From Chitinophagales bacterium (GTDB taxonomy: Bacteria > Bacteroidota > Bacteroidia > Chitinophagales > Saprospiraceae): a stretch of 38,326 bases of DNA. Positions 1-8,970 of the stretch are shown in pieces. Positions within the stretch are counted from its first letter, which is position 1; each line of letters starts with the position of its first letter. The notes under the pieces are model-generated. The model searched no databases and was not told the DNA's origin. It saw only the letters and a program-made list of their open reading frames with translations. The translations under genes were made by a program, and so were the position numbers. The stretch is taken from positions 1 to 38,326 of the forward strand of contig JAIXKS010000025.1 of NCBI GenBank assembly GCA_026928325.1, written 5' to 3'.

Positions 1-104
1 TTAAAAATACTCGTCATAGTTACCACTATGCCTGCGTTTTTTGCCTTGATTTTTTTAAAAAAATAACTTCCATTATTATTTAAATCTTTTTATAGACAGA
101 GCAC
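1..104. repeat. Dispersed palindromic element, copy 1 (cut by window start)
   Basis: This is the right-hand part of a dispersed element also found near 7205-7351 and 30731-30837. It contains the internal hairpin CATAGT-TACC-ACTATG (about 16-31) and ends with ACAGAGCAC at 96-104, the same end as the 30.8-kb copy. Its left end lies outside the window. It abuts the stop codon of the decayed reading frame that ends at 109. No protein is evident; a non-autonomous (MITE-like) or 3'-end element is the best reading. Confidence 0.7.
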
Positions 105-108
105 TAGC

Positions 109-300
109 TCAATCCGCCTTGATCCACTTACCTGGCGACACGCTTCCATCTCTGTCTCTGACAGAAATAAGGTACATTCCTTTTCTGAAGTTGCCGGGTA
201 TTCTGTTCAAAATTTGCATCATTCTGTATTTTCCAGCACATTAAAATCAGATAATGTCATCCTGAATACATTATTCCCTTTAATTCAATCATAGTGCTGC
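109..300 (-). pseudogene. Remnant of a T9SS C-terminal sorting domain
   Basis: Read on the reverse strand, 241-109 encodes a frame containing ILNRIPGNFRKGMYLISV and ending GKWIKAD-stop. This has the hydrophobic GMYxxxV-DxxG-GKW pattern seen at the ends of type IX secretion substrates. The upstream segment continues in another frame (KGNNVFRMTLSDFNVLENTE), so there is at least one frameshift near 215-225 and no start codon. I read this as the decayed 3' end of a secreted-protein gene. The family assignment rests only on pattern recognition of a short tail. Confidence 0.45.
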
Positions 301-329
301 TAAATTCAAGCGACACATAAACCTATCTC

Positions 330-719
330 TCATTTTTTTGAATACCATGATATAGCTAAACCATGTATCCCTATATACCCTAATTGTAGTTTATCTGAAT
401 CAAAAGAGACTATTTCATATTCATACTTGTAGCAATCAGAATCAAATTTTATTTTTTCCTCTTCAACATTCAACAGGTACTTTCCGCTGCAATTGGTCGT
501 TGTATTTATCGTCTTGACAGAGAAATTGGAGCTACTATGAAAGATTAAAGTCCTACCGTTTTCTACAGGTTCAAGAGGATAACCATCATTTCTATGGGTT
601 TCTACCCATGTTCCGATGATACATGTCGTTATTTCATTTTCGGAACAAGTAGTGATACAATCTTTTCTGCATGATATAAGAGAAAGGATACAAATAAAAA
701 CGATGATGTTGTATTGCAT
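330..719 (-). CDS. Small lipoprotein, possibly lipocalin-like
   Basis: The 129-aa protein starts with a short hydrophobic signal and a lipobox ending SLISC, so Cys17 is the likely lipidated residue. The mature part begins with several charged and Cys residues. It then has a GTWVE segment about ten residues further on and alternating beta-like stretches ending LAISWYSKK. This layout resembles the small lipocalin-like lipoproteins common in Bacteroidota, where a GxW near the N-terminus opens the barrel, but the match is weak. It would sit in the outer or inner membrane facing the periplasm. It stands alone, divergent from serC, and its function is unknown. Confidence 0.65.
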   Translation of the reverse strand: MQYNIIVFICILSLISCRKDCITTCSENEITTCIIGTWVETHRNDGYPLEPVENGRTLIFHSSSNFSVKTINTTTNCSGKYLLNVEEEKIKFDSDCYKYEYEIVSFDSDKLQLGYIGIHGLAISWYSKK

Positions 720-990
720 ATTAAATGTATTTTAAAATTTTATTGAATAAAACATAAAACTAAAGCTATGAATCATAAATCAAAGTCATCGCTAGCATAC
801 ACAACTAAAAGGTAGTAGGTTAAGAGATAATAGTTAGTTACCACCATTAATATTAATTTTTGCCTTTAATTAATTCTAATCATCGCTTTTTTCTCAAATA
901 TATTTTCAATGATACTGCTTTTATCTAATAATTTTAAAAAATTACTGACCTTTGCACCTGAATTTTAGAAGACATATATAATAACACATC
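720..990. other. AT-rich divergent intergenic region
   Basis: This stretch separates the divergent lipoprotein and serC genes. Apart from the serC promoter candidate at 947-954 I see no coding frame, RNA gene or strong hairpin. Confidence 0.5.
947..954 (+). promoter_or_regulatory. Candidate -7 box of serC
   Basis: GACCTTTG matches the Bacteroidota -7 consensus TAnnTTTG at 7 of 8 counted positions, 36 bases before the serC ATG. No clear TTG -33 box is visible. Confidence 0.4.
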
Positions 991-2058
991 ATGAAATACA
1001 ATTTTTATGCTGGTCCTGCCATATTACCAAGAGAAGTGATTGAAGAGGCATCACAGGCAGTACTTAATTTTAGCAACATGGGACTTTCTATTTTGGAAAT
1101 ATCTCACAGATCCAAAGAATTTGTGTCAGTGATGGAAGAGGCTTATGACTTAGTTCAACAGCTCCTTAATATTGGAAACGATCATACCGTCCTATTTTTG
1201 GGTGGAGGTGCTAGTACTCAATTTTCAATGGTTCCTCTCAATCTTTTGCATGCTGGTAGAAAGGCGGCCTATGTTGATACTGGAACTTGGTCTTCTAAAG
1301 CAATCAGAGATGGTCGGACTTATGGAGATATAGATATCATTGCTTCTTCAAAAGATAAAAACTACGCTTACATTCCGAAAGGATATCCCATAGATTCATC
1401 CTATCAGTATTTGCATATCACGAGTAATAACACCATTTATGGAACCCAATATAAAGCATTTCCAGAGACGAATGTTCCTTTAGTTTGCGATATGTCGTCC
1501 GATATTTTCAGCAGGCCTATTGATATCAATAAATTTGACCTAATCTATGCCGGTGCGCAAAAGAATATGGGCCCTGCCGGTGCAACGCTAGTGATTGTTC
1601 GAAAATCTGCGTTGACAAAGTCCTCCGACTTGCTTGGTGCAACATTGGATTACAATAACCATATCAAGGGCAAGTCCATGTATAATACACCTCCGGTTTT
1701 TCCAGTATTTGTGTCGATGCTGAATCTGAGATGGCTCAAAAAAAATGGTGGCGTTGAAGCTATTCAAGCTATTAATACACAAAAATCAAATTTGCTTTAT
1801 GGCGAATTGGATAGAAATGGTCTTTTTTATAGTCATGTTGCTCATGAGGATCGTTCGGATATGAATGTTAGTTTTCATTTACATAACCCAGAATTAACCG
1901 ATGCTTTTCTTGAAATGTGTAAATCTGCCGGTATTTTAGGTGTAGCGGGGCATCGTTCTGTTGGCGGATTTAGGGCTTCTATTTATAATGCCATGCCACT
2001 CGAGGGTGTGCGTGTACTAACAGAAGTCATGCAAGCATTTGAAGCAAGTCATGGATAA
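991..2058 (+). CDS. serC: Phosphoserine aminotransferase SerC
   Basis: The 355-aa protein has the usual length of the class-V aminotransferase SerC, which converts 3-phosphohydroxypyruvate and glutamate to phosphoserine in serine synthesis; many members also serve pyridoxine synthesis. The N-terminus YNFYAGPAILP, the GGGASTQF phosphate/cofactor loop near residues 71-78, and GAQKNMGPAG around the PLP lysine (Lys191) are all present. The protein ends with the expected RASIYNAMP segment, so it is full length. It is cytoplasmic. In many Bacteroidota serC is followed by serA; here the next gene is a YgjP-like peptidase 11 bp downstream, so the usual serine pair is not present. Confidence 0.97.
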   Translation: MKYNFYAGPAILPREVIEEASQAVLNFSNMGLSILEISHRSKEFVSVMEEAYDLVQQLLNIGNDHTVLFLGGGASTQFSMVPLNLLHAGRKAAYVDTGTWSSKAIRDGRTYGDIDIIASSKDKNYAYIPKGYPIDSSYQYLHITSNNTIYGTQYKAFPETNVPLVCDMSSDIFSRPIDINKFDLIYAGAQKNMGPAGATLVIVRKSALTKSSDLLGATLDYNNHIKGKSMYNTPPVFPVFVSMLNLRWLKKNGGVEAIQAINTQKSNLLYGELDRNGLFYSHVAHEDRSDMNVSFHLHNPELTDAFLEMCKSAGILGVAGHRSVGGFRASIYNAMPLEGVRVLTEVMQAFEASHG

Positions 2059-2069
2059 AATAAAGGCTT

Positions 2070-2798
2070 TTGAATTACCATATTGACATAGACGGGCAAA
2101 AAATACCTTTGCGCATCATCGAGGAAAGGAGGCGAAGTACACGAGTTGCACTGGGAAGTACGCATGTCATTTTGCGAATTCCCAAAGTTCCATTCTTCGG
2201 TGCTAATATACAGAAGCATGTGGATTGGGCTAAAAACTGGTTGCAACAGCTCAAAGCTGTCAAGCCTCATGTTTTAGATAAATACCTTCCTAAAAAAGCC
2301 TATCGGAATGGAGATCTCTTCATCATTGGGAAGCACCAATTTTATCTAAATATCCAACATGCGGCACGCAAAAGTGGAAGTATTCAATATAAAGATGATC
2401 ACCTTTACCTTGTTATTCCGGATATGCCAGGATATGACGAGCAAAAGTTGATTCGTTCATTATTAATCAAATTTGCGCAAAATCACTTTTTGCCTATCAT
2501 CATAGATCGGGTCAATTATTATAATCGCCGATACTTTAAGAAGCCGATACAACAAGTCAGGCTCAAATACAACAAATCCAATTGGGGAAGTTGCTCAACC
2601 AATAAAGCTTTAAATTTTTCAGTTCGGTTGTTTTTTGCACCGGATGATGTCATTGATTATGTTGTCATTCATGAATTGGCACACCTTATTGAAATGAATC
2701 ATGGCGATCGGTTTTGGAAAATAGTTTCTGACATCATGCCTGACTATAAAGAGAAGGAGCATATATTAAAAGTGAATAATGGTATCTATGATTTTTAA
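2070..2798 (+). CDS. YgjP-like (DUF45) M48-type metallopeptidase
   Basis: The 242-aa protein belongs to the YgjP/DUF45 family of predicted zinc peptidases. The HELAH motif (His201, Glu202, His205) is followed by NHGDRFW, whose His211 is the likely third zinc ligand. WGSCS precedes it, as is usual in the family. An in-frame stop at 2061 leaves TTG at 2070 as the only plausible start; an ATG at 2051 is in another frame and ends after 11 codons. The gene lies 11 bp after serC and is probably cotranscribed with it. Family members are soluble and their substrate is generally unknown. The translation matches the family from its first residues, so I see no N-terminal loss. Confidence 0.85.
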   Translation: MNYHIDIDGQKIPLRIIEERRRSTRVALGSTHVILRIPKVPFFGANIQKHVDWAKNWLQQLKAVKPHVLDKYLPKKAYRNGDLFIIGKHQFYLNIQHAARKSGSIQYKDDHLYLVIPDMPGYDEQKLIRSLLIKFAQNHFLPIIIDRVNYYNRRYFKKPIQQVRLKYNKSNWGSCSTNKALNFSVRLFFAPDDVIDYVVIHELAHLIEMNHGDRFWKIVSDIMPDYKEKEHILKVNNGIYDF

Positions 2799-2815
2799 TA
2801 TGAGCTTAAAATTCA

Positions 2816-2945
2816 ATGTCGTTTAGTTTAGACAATTTATGTGTTTGTTCGACTCATTCTGGGTCGTATGTATAAAGCAAAATGGATAGCCTATAATCAT
2901 ACGACTACGACGTGGTCGCACATTCTTTGCTTAACGAAACGACAT
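2816..2945. repeat. Long imperfect inverted repeat (about 130 bp)
   Basis: The outer arms ATGTCGTTT (2816-2824) and AAACGACAT (2937-2945) are perfectly complementary. The pairing continues imperfectly inward for about 27 bases, to ATGTG on the left arm. An inner 8-bp stem pairs GTCGTATG (2863-2870) with CATACGAC (2898-2905). There is no coding frame. This is compatible with a decayed MITE-like element or a structured transcript end between the peptidase gene and ftsE. Confidence 0.6.
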
Positions 2946-3071
2946 AAGATTAAAATTGGTTAATTTGAATATATAGCTTACGCAACTCTTTATTACAAAG
3001 ATGATATTCCTATCCGACATTTGAACCTCAAATAATTTTCCCAAAATGGCACATATAGTATTTATTATTAA

Positions 3072-3079
3072 TATCTTTG
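3072..3079 (+). promoter_or_regulatory. -7 box of ftsE
   Basis: TATCTTTG is a perfect TAnnTTTG match, 22 bases before the TTG start of ftsE. This implies a leader of roughly 15-20 nt. Confidence 0.55.
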
Positions 3080-3101
3080 CACCAACAATAATCATCCGAT
3101 T

Positions 3102-3779
3102 TTGGAAAACAATGCTGTAGTCTATTTTGAAAATGCCAATATTTATCAAGGAGATAAATTAGTGTTGGGCGAAATTCATTTTAAGCTTGCGCCGGCTGAA
3201 ACCTGTTACATCATAGGTAAATCGGGTAGCGGAAAAACAAGTTTACTTAAAACTATGTATGGCAGCCTGCCGCTCAAATCAGGTATTGGATATATCGCAG
3301 ACTACGACTTATCTCAATTAAAAGAAGAAGATATTCCTAAATTGCGTAGAAAACTAGGGATGGTCTTTCAGGATTTTATCCTTTTTGAACAATGGACCGT
3401 AGGTCGTAACCTTTTATATATCCTTGAGGCTACGGGATGGAAAGACCGTCCAAAGATGACAGCTAGAGTGCTCCAAGTTTTAGAAATGGTAGGCTTAATA
3501 GGCTATGAAAAGAAACGGGTGAGTAACCTTTCGGGAGGCGAACAACAACGGGTCGTTATCGCTCGTGCATTATTGAATAATCCGCCCATCATAATTGCGG
3601 ACGAACCGACAGGTAATCTAGATCCAGATACGAGTGACGAGATATTATATCTTTTATCCAGATTATCCCGCGAACATGGAACTTCAATTATAATAGCTAC
3701 GCATGATTATCGGTTAATTCAGAAGTTTCCGGCGCGTGTGTTTAAATGTGAACAAGATCGTTTTTTTGAAGTAGCGTAG
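3102..3779 (+). CDS. ftsE: Cell-division ABC ATPase FtsE
   Basis: The 225-aa ABC ATPase has the length and motif spacing of FtsE. The Walker A is GKSGSGKT (39-46), the Q-loop VFQDF (88-92), the signature LSGGEQQR (143-150) and the Walker B ends ADEP (166-169), followed by TGNLDP. FtsE pairs with the membrane protein FtsX to activate peptidoglycan hydrolases during division; ftsX is not in this window. The start is TTG, placed just after a good -7 box, and no ATG is available nearby. LolD-type ATPases share the motifs, but they normally sit beside LolC/E genes, which are absent here. Confidence 0.85.
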   Translation: MENNAVVYFENANIYQGDKLVLGEIHFKLAPAETCYIIGKSGSGKTSLLKTMYGSLPLKSGIGYIADYDLSQLKEEDIPKLRRKLGMVFQDFILFEQWTVGRNLLYILEATGWKDRPKMTARVLQVLEMVGLIGYEKKRVSNLSGGEQQRVVIARALLNNPPIIIADEPTGNLDPDTSDEILYLLSRLSREHGTSIIIATHDYRLIQKFPARVFKCEQDRFFEVA

Positions 3780-3785
3780 GTTTAC

Positions 3786-3888
3786 CCTAAATTACGCATT
3801 GGAAAATCTATTACGCACCAAAATAGCTTCAAATCAGGGATTTATTGCTCTTTTGACGCTCATAACGAATCCTAATGCGTAATATGGT
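3786..3888. repeat. About 100-bp imperfect palindrome between convergent genes
   Basis: ATTACGCATT (3791-3800) pairs exactly with AATGCGTAAT (3874-3883) about an axis at 3837. The innermost arms AAATC-AGG-GATTT and an inner block CAAAA(T/G)AGC pair about the same axis. About two thirds of the 50 facing positions match without gaps. It lies between the 3' ends of ftsE and the reverse-strand lipoprotein operon, so it may end transcription from both sides, or it may be a non-autonomous mobile element. Confidence 0.6.
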
Positions 3889-3942
3889 GTTTACTATATT
3901 ATCAGACGCTTATGTTACGACAGGCCAATTGGGTTTTCATAA

Positions 3943-4263
3943 TCACTTTAAATTAAGCGGTCTAGCTCGGACTGTGTCTTCAATAATTATCGGATTCTTG
4001 GTTTCCGGCTTCTCGGGTTTGGGTGGAAAAACGATCGAATCCGAAAATTGGAAACTTATTCTTGCTGAGATCAAGGAATCCACATAGACTGTAGCTCGGT
4101 CGATCACTTCTGCTCTACATTCATTCAATTTTCGCTTATGGTAGGCTTGCCTTCTTTGCATGAGTTCCTCGTGGATTCTCGGATTCGTTTCCGTCAAATT
4201 TGGAGTATCATCCATGCAAGCCATCAACAGGAGCATCATCAAGATATATATCAGGTATTTCAT
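3943..4263 (-). CDS. Small lipoprotein, last gene of the lptB operon
   Basis: The 106-aa protein starts with a hydrophobic signal ending LLLMAC, so Cys16 is the likely lipidated residue. The mature part is charged and probably helical in the middle (residues 30-70), and its C-terminal part is proline-rich around PPKPEKPE. I do not recognise a family. Its ATG overlaps the stop of the preceding lipoprotein gene by 4 bp, so the two are translationally linked. Together with the next protein it may be an envelope component working near LptB, but that is only an inference from position. Confidence 0.65.
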   Translation of the reverse strand: MKYLIYILMMLLLMACMDDTPNLTETNPRIHEELMQRRQAYHKRKLNECRAEVIDRATVYVDSLISARISFQFSDSIVFPPKPEKPETKNPIIIEDTVRARPLNLK

Positions 4264-4526
4264 TCTTCTGTAATCTTATCTTTGAGTAAATACTCGAGTT
4301 CTTTCATATACTCATTGGTCAGTGAATCTACCAATCTAACATACATCGTATCACGCATCACTTGACATAAAGAATCCGTTTCCGCTTTTAATTCATTAAA
4401 CCTGCTGCCATATATCGTATCCACGGCATATCTCTCTTCAGGTGTCAATGCAGGTGGTTCGCCGGAACAAGATACAAAGACGAATGCAATGACAAGCATA
4501 GGTAAATATATCAGTCTATTGTTCAT
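4260..4526 (-). CDS. Small lipoprotein downstream of lptB
   Basis: The 88-aa protein has a signal peptide and a lipobox ending VFVSC (Cys20). A helical, acidic mature region of about 65 residues follows, with several Asp-Ser/Asp-Thr pairs. I do not recognise the family. The reading frame overlaps the end of lptB by 11 bp and the next lipoprotein by 4 bp, the tight packing of a single operon. Confidence 0.65.
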   Translation of the reverse strand: MNNRLIYLPMLVIAFVFVSCSGEPPALTPEERYAVDTIYGSRFNELKAETDSLCQVMRDTMYVRLVDSLTNEYMKELEYLLKDKITEE

Positions 4527-5265
4527 CCAAGTTTAATACTTTTCTTTTTAACTCAAAATTTTTACCTAAATACACTCTTCTGACTACTTCATCTTCGGCG
4601 AGTTCTTCTGCGCTACCCGTTCTTAGGATGCTGCCTTCAAACATCAAATAAGCACGATCCGTAATCGAGAGTGTTTCTTGAACATTGTGATCTGTAATCA
4701 GAATGCCGATATTCTTGGTTTTCAATTTAGCGACTATATATTGAATATCTTCAACGGCTATTGGGTCAATACCTGCAAATGGCTCGTCCAAAAGGATAAA
4801 CTTGGGATTAGATGCAAGAGAACGGGCAATTTCTGTCCTTCGTCGTTCTCCTCCGGATAGTGAGTCACCCAGATTTTTTCGAACCTTATCCAATCGAAAC
4901 TCACTTATCAGTGATTCGAGCTTTTCTTTTTGTTCTGCTTTGGACAATTTTGTCATTTCGAGGACAGCTTTGATATTATCTTCAACGGAAAGTTTTCGGA
5001 AAACACTTGGCTCTTGAGGCAAGTAACCCACGCCCTTTTGTGCTCTTCGATACATTGCATCTCCCGTAACATCCAATTCGTCAAGAAAAACTTTGCCCGA
5101 TGTGGGTTGGATAAAACCGACCATCATATAGAAGGTTGTCGTCTTTCCGGCACCATTGGGACCTAGAAGGCCGACAATTTCGCCTTGTTCGACATGGATA
5201 GACACCGATTTTACGACCTGCCTATGTCCATAAACTTTATTTAGTGATTCTGATCTGAATTTCAT
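4516..5265 (-). CDS. lptB: Lipopolysaccharide export ATPase LptB
   Basis: The 249-aa ABC ATPase carries Walker A GPNGAGKT (35-42), a Q-loop [10 protein letters not shown], the signature LSGGERRR and the Walker B segment [11 protein letters not shown], followed by ITDHNV. The QEPSVFR and FAGIDPIAV segments are characteristic of LptB. LptB powers extraction of lipopolysaccharide from the inner membrane with LptF/G and LptC. The C-terminus extends about 10 residues past the usual end. The start ATG overlaps the upstream gene's stop by 4 bp (ATGA), so this is the second gene of a four-gene operon. Confidence 0.93.
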   Translation of the reverse strand: MKFRSESLNKVYGHRQVVKSVSIHVEQGEIVGLLGPNGAGKTTTFYMMVGFIQPTSGKVFLDELDVTGDAMYRRAQKGVGYLPQEPSVFRKLSVEDNIKAVLEMTKLSKAEQKEKLESLISEFRLDKVRKNLGDSLSGGERRRTEIARSLASNPKFILLDEPFAGIDPIAVEDIQYIVAKLKTKNIGILITDHNVQETLSITDRAYLMFEGSILRTGSAEELAEDEVVRRVYLGKNFELKRKVLNLDEQ

Positions 5266-6926
5266 TTTCGATTTTCAAAAGGATTATCAATTTTACCTGA
5301 ACCTGGATCATGAGATTCCAATAAGGATTGTAATGCTCTAGTCCATGAAATGGCAACTTTATTATCTCTATTTACTTTAAGAATGTCTCCTTTGTGCAAA
5401 AAGTTTACTTCCGGTTGTCGATGTTGATAATAATCTCCTGGATCCCAGACACCATTTCTATTATCATCTTCAAATATCTCTATATCATATTTAGATGGTT
5501 CCAACAAAGAGAGTTCTATGTGTGCATTTCCAACATTATCAAAGGCATAGCCATAAATCGGTAATTTATTTTTTAAGATATGAACCATATAATTTTTGGT
5601 ACTATCCAAATCGGTGATATCAACAATCAGCTTGCCTGAAGTTCCTAAACTCAAGGCTTCAAATTCGACCAATGCCTTTGGATTAGCGTGGCCATAGATG
5701 CTGTGAACTACACCACTATCTAGTTCGATTTTATATTTTTCGCCAAGATCCCATGGGTACCGAATAATAACGTTTTTGTGGGTTTTGTCCAGTGTTATCG
5801 TTGCACCTTCCAACATTCCTAAACTATCTGATAGCTTAAAAAGATTGACATCTACATCTTGTATAGGATAATTAAAGGCTACAACCACGGAATCTGCCGG
5901 ATGAATCTTGCGTTTATGCATAGGTGATGTCACTAGGAGTTTAGTCTTACTGAGCCACTCTTTTTTGCCTTTAGGGAAGATTTTAACGGTATCCATACCA
6001 GCAAAGAAAAACAAGGAATCTAATGCGGTATCATAGTAAATCCCCAAGGAATCGCTTTGTATTTCTGTAAAAAAGTTGACATCCGCAGGGTGTACAGATA
6101 CTACGATATCTTGAGATACGCTAGTATTATAAGCCAAGACAGCTTTACCATAGGTCTTCAAATTTTTCGTCTTTAATTTTAAAGGCGGTATGGGCAACGA
6201 GGACCGTAAAATAACACTATCAATAGAATTGCCAAGCAAGGACAAGGGCTCGTCATGAAATGCAATTCTCTCTGTTTCCAAGTCATATTTATAATTGAGG
6301 TTATCATCCTTTAGTGCAAATATTTTAAAGACACCTGATTTGATATTTCTGAAAATAAAATCACCTTTTCGGTCGGGTCTTGTAAAGTAAAAAGGTTTTT
6401 CCTTACGGACGATAGAATCTTCTTGACTATCATACAAGACCACAATCATCTCTTGTTCCGGCTCACCAGTTTTGGCATGGATGATTTTGCCCGAGATATT
6501 TAAACTATCCAGATAATCACCTGTCGAAAAAACATGAGTGAAGTTTAGGAGTTTATTTCCTTCGTGAAAATCCACGATAGCTTCTCCAAAATTAATCGTA
6601 TAAGTTGCATCTTCTCTGAGTTCTTCCTTTTCGTCAAAGGTAAAAATCACCTTTTTGCCTCGAGATTTGATGGAAGGAATATAGGTCAAAGGCGGTGATA
6701 CAATCACTTGCTTTATAGGATCTTTCACTTCGACGAACTCATCAAAATAAAAAGTCAATACTCGAGGATAAATATTCGTTTGTTTATCCGGTGTCGAAAG
6801 TAAAGTGTCCAAAACTGGAGGCGTTACATCTTTAGGGCCACCGGATATTCTTCCTGTATTGGCACAAGCGTAGAATCCCACGAGCGGCAGCATCCATAAC
6901 CAACCATATATTAATTTTCTTACCAA
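5262..6926 (-). CDS. SbsA-type Ig-like domain lipoprotein
   Basis: The 554-aa protein begins with a signal peptide and lipobox (GFYAC, Cys21), followed by [14 protein letters not shown], a hallmark opening of a common Bacteroidota lipoprotein family. Residues about 35-135 form the Ig-like (SbsA/Big_5) domain. A carboxypeptidase-regulatory-like beta segment follows around residues 140-225, and a second Ig-like region lies near 330-430. The tail contains a [13 protein letters not shown] calcium-binding-like loop. The start is TTG at 6926, which gives a complete signal peptide; the next in-frame ATG would cut into it. It is the first gene of the lptB operon. Its exact role is unknown; envelope location is well supported. 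Confidence 0.85.
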   Translation of the reverse strand: MVRKLIYGWLWMLPLVGFYACANTGRISGGPKDVTPPVLDTLLSTPDKQTNIYPRVLTFYFDEFVEVKDPIKQVIVSPPLTYIPSIKSRGKKVIFTFDEKEELREDATYTINFGEAIVDFHEGNKLLNFTHVFSTGDYLDSLNISGKIIHAKTGEPEQEMIVVLYDSQEDSIVRKEKPFYFTRPDRKGDFIFRNIKSGVFKIFALKDDNLNYKYDLETERIAFHDEPLSLLGNSIDSVILRSSLPIPPLKLKTKNLKTYGKAVLAYNTSVSQDIVVSVHPADVNFFTEIQSDSLGIYYDTALDSLFFFAGMDTVKIFPKGKKEWLSKTKLLVTSPMHKRKIHPADSVVVAFNYPIQDVDVNLFKLSDSLGMLEGATITLDKTHKNVIIRYPWDLGEKYKIELDSGVVHSIYGHANPKALVEFEALSLGTSGKLIVDITDLDSTKNYMVHILKNKLPIYGYAFDNVGNAHIELSLLEPSKYDIEIFEDDNRNGVWDPGDYYQHRQPEVNFLHKGDILKVNRDNKVAISWTRALQSLLESHDPGSGKIDNPFENRK

Positions 6927-7204
6927 AAGCTATATCTTGGGTATCATTAATGAATAGAAAGTGCAAAAATCCTTATAAAAACACGAAATCCCAACTTAAA
7001 TTGCATTTAATTTCATAAAGTATGCAAGGTAACGTATCTCGTGAAGTAAAAAATTGCAAAATGCACACTTCAATTCCTATGTATCCAAACAAGAATTTAT
7101 CTTGAAATTGTTGTGTTTGCTTTATAAATATCAAACGAATAATTGAGGTGGTGTAATCCTGATTTAGGAACCATAAAAACACTTTTGATTATCACGTTTG
7201 TAAT

Positions 7205-7351
7205 ACTAAAAATCTTAATAAAATGTTGTTCTTTTTCCAAATCTCATCGTTAAAAATACTCGTCATAGTTACCACTATGCCTGCGTTTTTTGCCTTGATC
7301 TTTAAAAAATAACCTCCATTATGATTTAAGTCTTTTTATAGACGGAGCAGT
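7205..7351. repeat. Dispersed palindromic element, copy 2 (full middle, worn ends)
   Basis: This is the longest visible copy. It shares the AATCTTAATRAAATGTTG and CAAATCTCATCGTTAAAAA blocks with the 30.8-kb copy and the CATAGT-TACC-ACTATG hairpin with copy 1. Its left terminal repeat has decayed, and the right end reads GACGGAGCAGT instead of the ACAGAGCAC of the other two. Confidence 0.7.
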
Positions 7352-7467
7352 ACTTTCTTAAAATGTGTAGCGTTTCTATGACGTTAATTATTATTGGATA
7401 GATAGTAAAAATTCATAATAAAAAATTAAATATGAGATTCTTTACTACATATAAGTTAAATAAATCA

Positions 7468-7475
7468 TACATTTG
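7468..7475 (+). promoter_or_regulatory. -7 box very close to the histidine kinase start
   Basis: TACATTTG is a perfect TAnnTTTG match and ends only 5 bases before the ATG at 7481. If it is used, transcription would begin at or next to the start codon, giving a nearly leaderless mRNA. Confidence 0.5.
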
Positions 7476-7480
7476 CATCT

Positions 7481-8911
7481 ATGAATAAGAGAATTATTTC
7501 TGGAATCATTGTACTTATGTCATTTTCACTGATTGGAGTCGGAGCAATTCAGTATTACTGGATACTCAAGGCTGTCAATTTAGATGAAAAAAACTTTAAT
7601 GACAAGGTAATGATATCTCTCAATAATGTCAAAAAGAAAATAACGCAAGATACAGAACGGATTTTGGAGCTTCAATTCTATGAAGATCTTGGAGTCGTGC
7701 CGCCTTCCGAGGAAATCAACTCCGGATTGCCCTCCGAAATAACAGTTAAACCCAATAAAAAGTCCCATGAATTAAGAAATCATGCTGCCGAATTTAATGC
7801 TAAGCATCTTAATCAAGATGAATTAATAGAAAATATCGATATTGATTTTTTAAATACAACGCTCAAAGCCGAGTTAGAAGCCAATGATATAGACTTGCAT
7901 TATGAATACGGTGTCTATTCTAATGAATTTGGCTCGTATTTTATTGAAAATGGGAGCTATACAGCAACGATAGGCGATACCACCAAATCATCCAATGTGG
8001 CAGATATCAATCCTTTGTTTAAGGCGGAATACAAAATTTCACTTTTCGATAATAAAACCTACAACCCAGGACATTTAAACATCTACTTTCCCGGCAAAAA
8101 GGGATTTTTATGGTCAAATGTTTTAAGTGTTTTGTTGAGTTCTATCATATTTACCGGCTTGATATTATTTTGCTTTACCTATACGATATGGGTAATCGTA
8201 CATCAAAAAAAGATTTCGGAAATCAAAACCGATTTCATCAACAATATGACGCACGAATTTAAGACACCGATAGCCACGATTTCGCTAGCCTCGGATTCTA
8301 TTTTAAGCCCGTCAATCATTGAAAATCAGGACAAAATACGGAGATTTGTAGGGATCATCAAGCAAGAAAATAAGAGAATGCTGAGTCAAGTAGAGAAGGT
8401 GCTTCAAATGGCTCAAATAGACAAAGAAAACGTAGAATTAAAGTTTAATCCTTTAAATATCCATGAAATCATCCAAGATGCGGCTATTAATGCGGAACTC
8501 AAAATTCAATCCAAGGGCGGACAAGTGACCACAAATCTCCAAGCGACTAAACCTATCATTGATGCAGACGTTACCCATATAGCCAGTATCATCAACAATT
8601 TGCTTGATAATGCTGAGAAATACACACCTGAGCAACCGAAGATTCACATCGAAACACAGGACGCAAAAGGTGGTTTGACGTTGTCTGTATCGGACAACGG
8701 TATCGGTATGAGCAAAGATGCATTAAAGATGATTTTTGAAAAATTTTATAGGGTTCATACTGGCAATCTTCACGATGTCAAGGGCTTCGGACTAGGTCTT
8801 AGCTATGTCAAAGCAATGGTAGAAGCACATCATGGATGGGTCAAAGCCGACAGTGAACTCGGCAAGGGAAGTACGTTTACGATTTTTTTACCTGAAAAAC
8901 AAATTGGATAA
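7481..8911 (+). CDS. Sensor histidine kinase (RprX-like)
   Basis: The 476-aa membrane kinase has a first transmembrane segment at about residues 5-28, a periplasmic sensor region to about 205, and a second transmembrane segment near 208-238. The HisKA helix MTHEFKTP carries the phosphoacceptor His258. The ATPase domain has the N box NLLDNAEKY (Asn377), the G1 motif DNGIGM (405-410) and the G2 motif GFGLGLSYVKA. The length and motifs fit the RprX-type kinases of Bacteroidota, paired with an OmpR-type regulator 59 bp downstream. The signal sensed cannot be read from the sequence. Confidence 0.92.
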   Translation: MNKRIISGIIVLMSFSLIGVGAIQYYWILKAVNLDEKNFNDKVMISLNNVKKKITQDTERILELQFYEDLGVVPPSEEINSGLPSEITVKPNKKSHELRNHAAEFNAKHLNQDELIENIDIDFLNTTLKAELEANDIDLHYEYGVYSNEFGSYFIENGSYTATIGDTTKSSNVADINPLFKAEYKISLFDNKTYNPGHLNIYFPGKKGFLWSNVLSVLLSSIIFTGLILFCFTYTIWVIVHQKKISEIKTDFINNMTHEFKTPIATISLASDSILSPSIIENQDKIRRFVGIIKQENKRMLSQVEKVLQMAQIDKENVELKFNPLNIHEIIQDAAINAELKIQSKGGQVTTNLQATKPIIDADVTHIASIINNLLDNAEKYTPEQPKIHIETQDAKGGLTLSVSDNGIGMSKDALKMIFEKFYRVHTGNLHDVKGFGLGLSYVKAMVEAHHGWVKADSELGKGSTFTIFLPEKQIG

Positions 8912-8970
8912 AAAGGAAATAAATTCATTGAAATTTAAGTTAAATTTATATACAAAAAAATAAATAAATT

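Larger units (their letters stand above)
6927..7480. other. Non-coding region between divergent genes
   Basis: The 554-bp region holds repeat copy 2 (about 7205-7351) and the histidine-kinase -7 box at 7468-7475. The rest is AT-rich. A short reverse frame at 6973-7182 has no signal of coding. Confidence 0.5.

Noticed and set aside
3875-4087. Forward 70-codon frame overlapping the palindrome and lipoprotein gene
   Set aside because: It runs antisense to a lipoprotein with a clear signal and lipobox and has no recognisable motif.
6973-7182. Reverse 69-codon frame in the intergenic region
   Set aside because: Composition is AT-driven, with no ribosome site or motif; I treat the region as non-coding.
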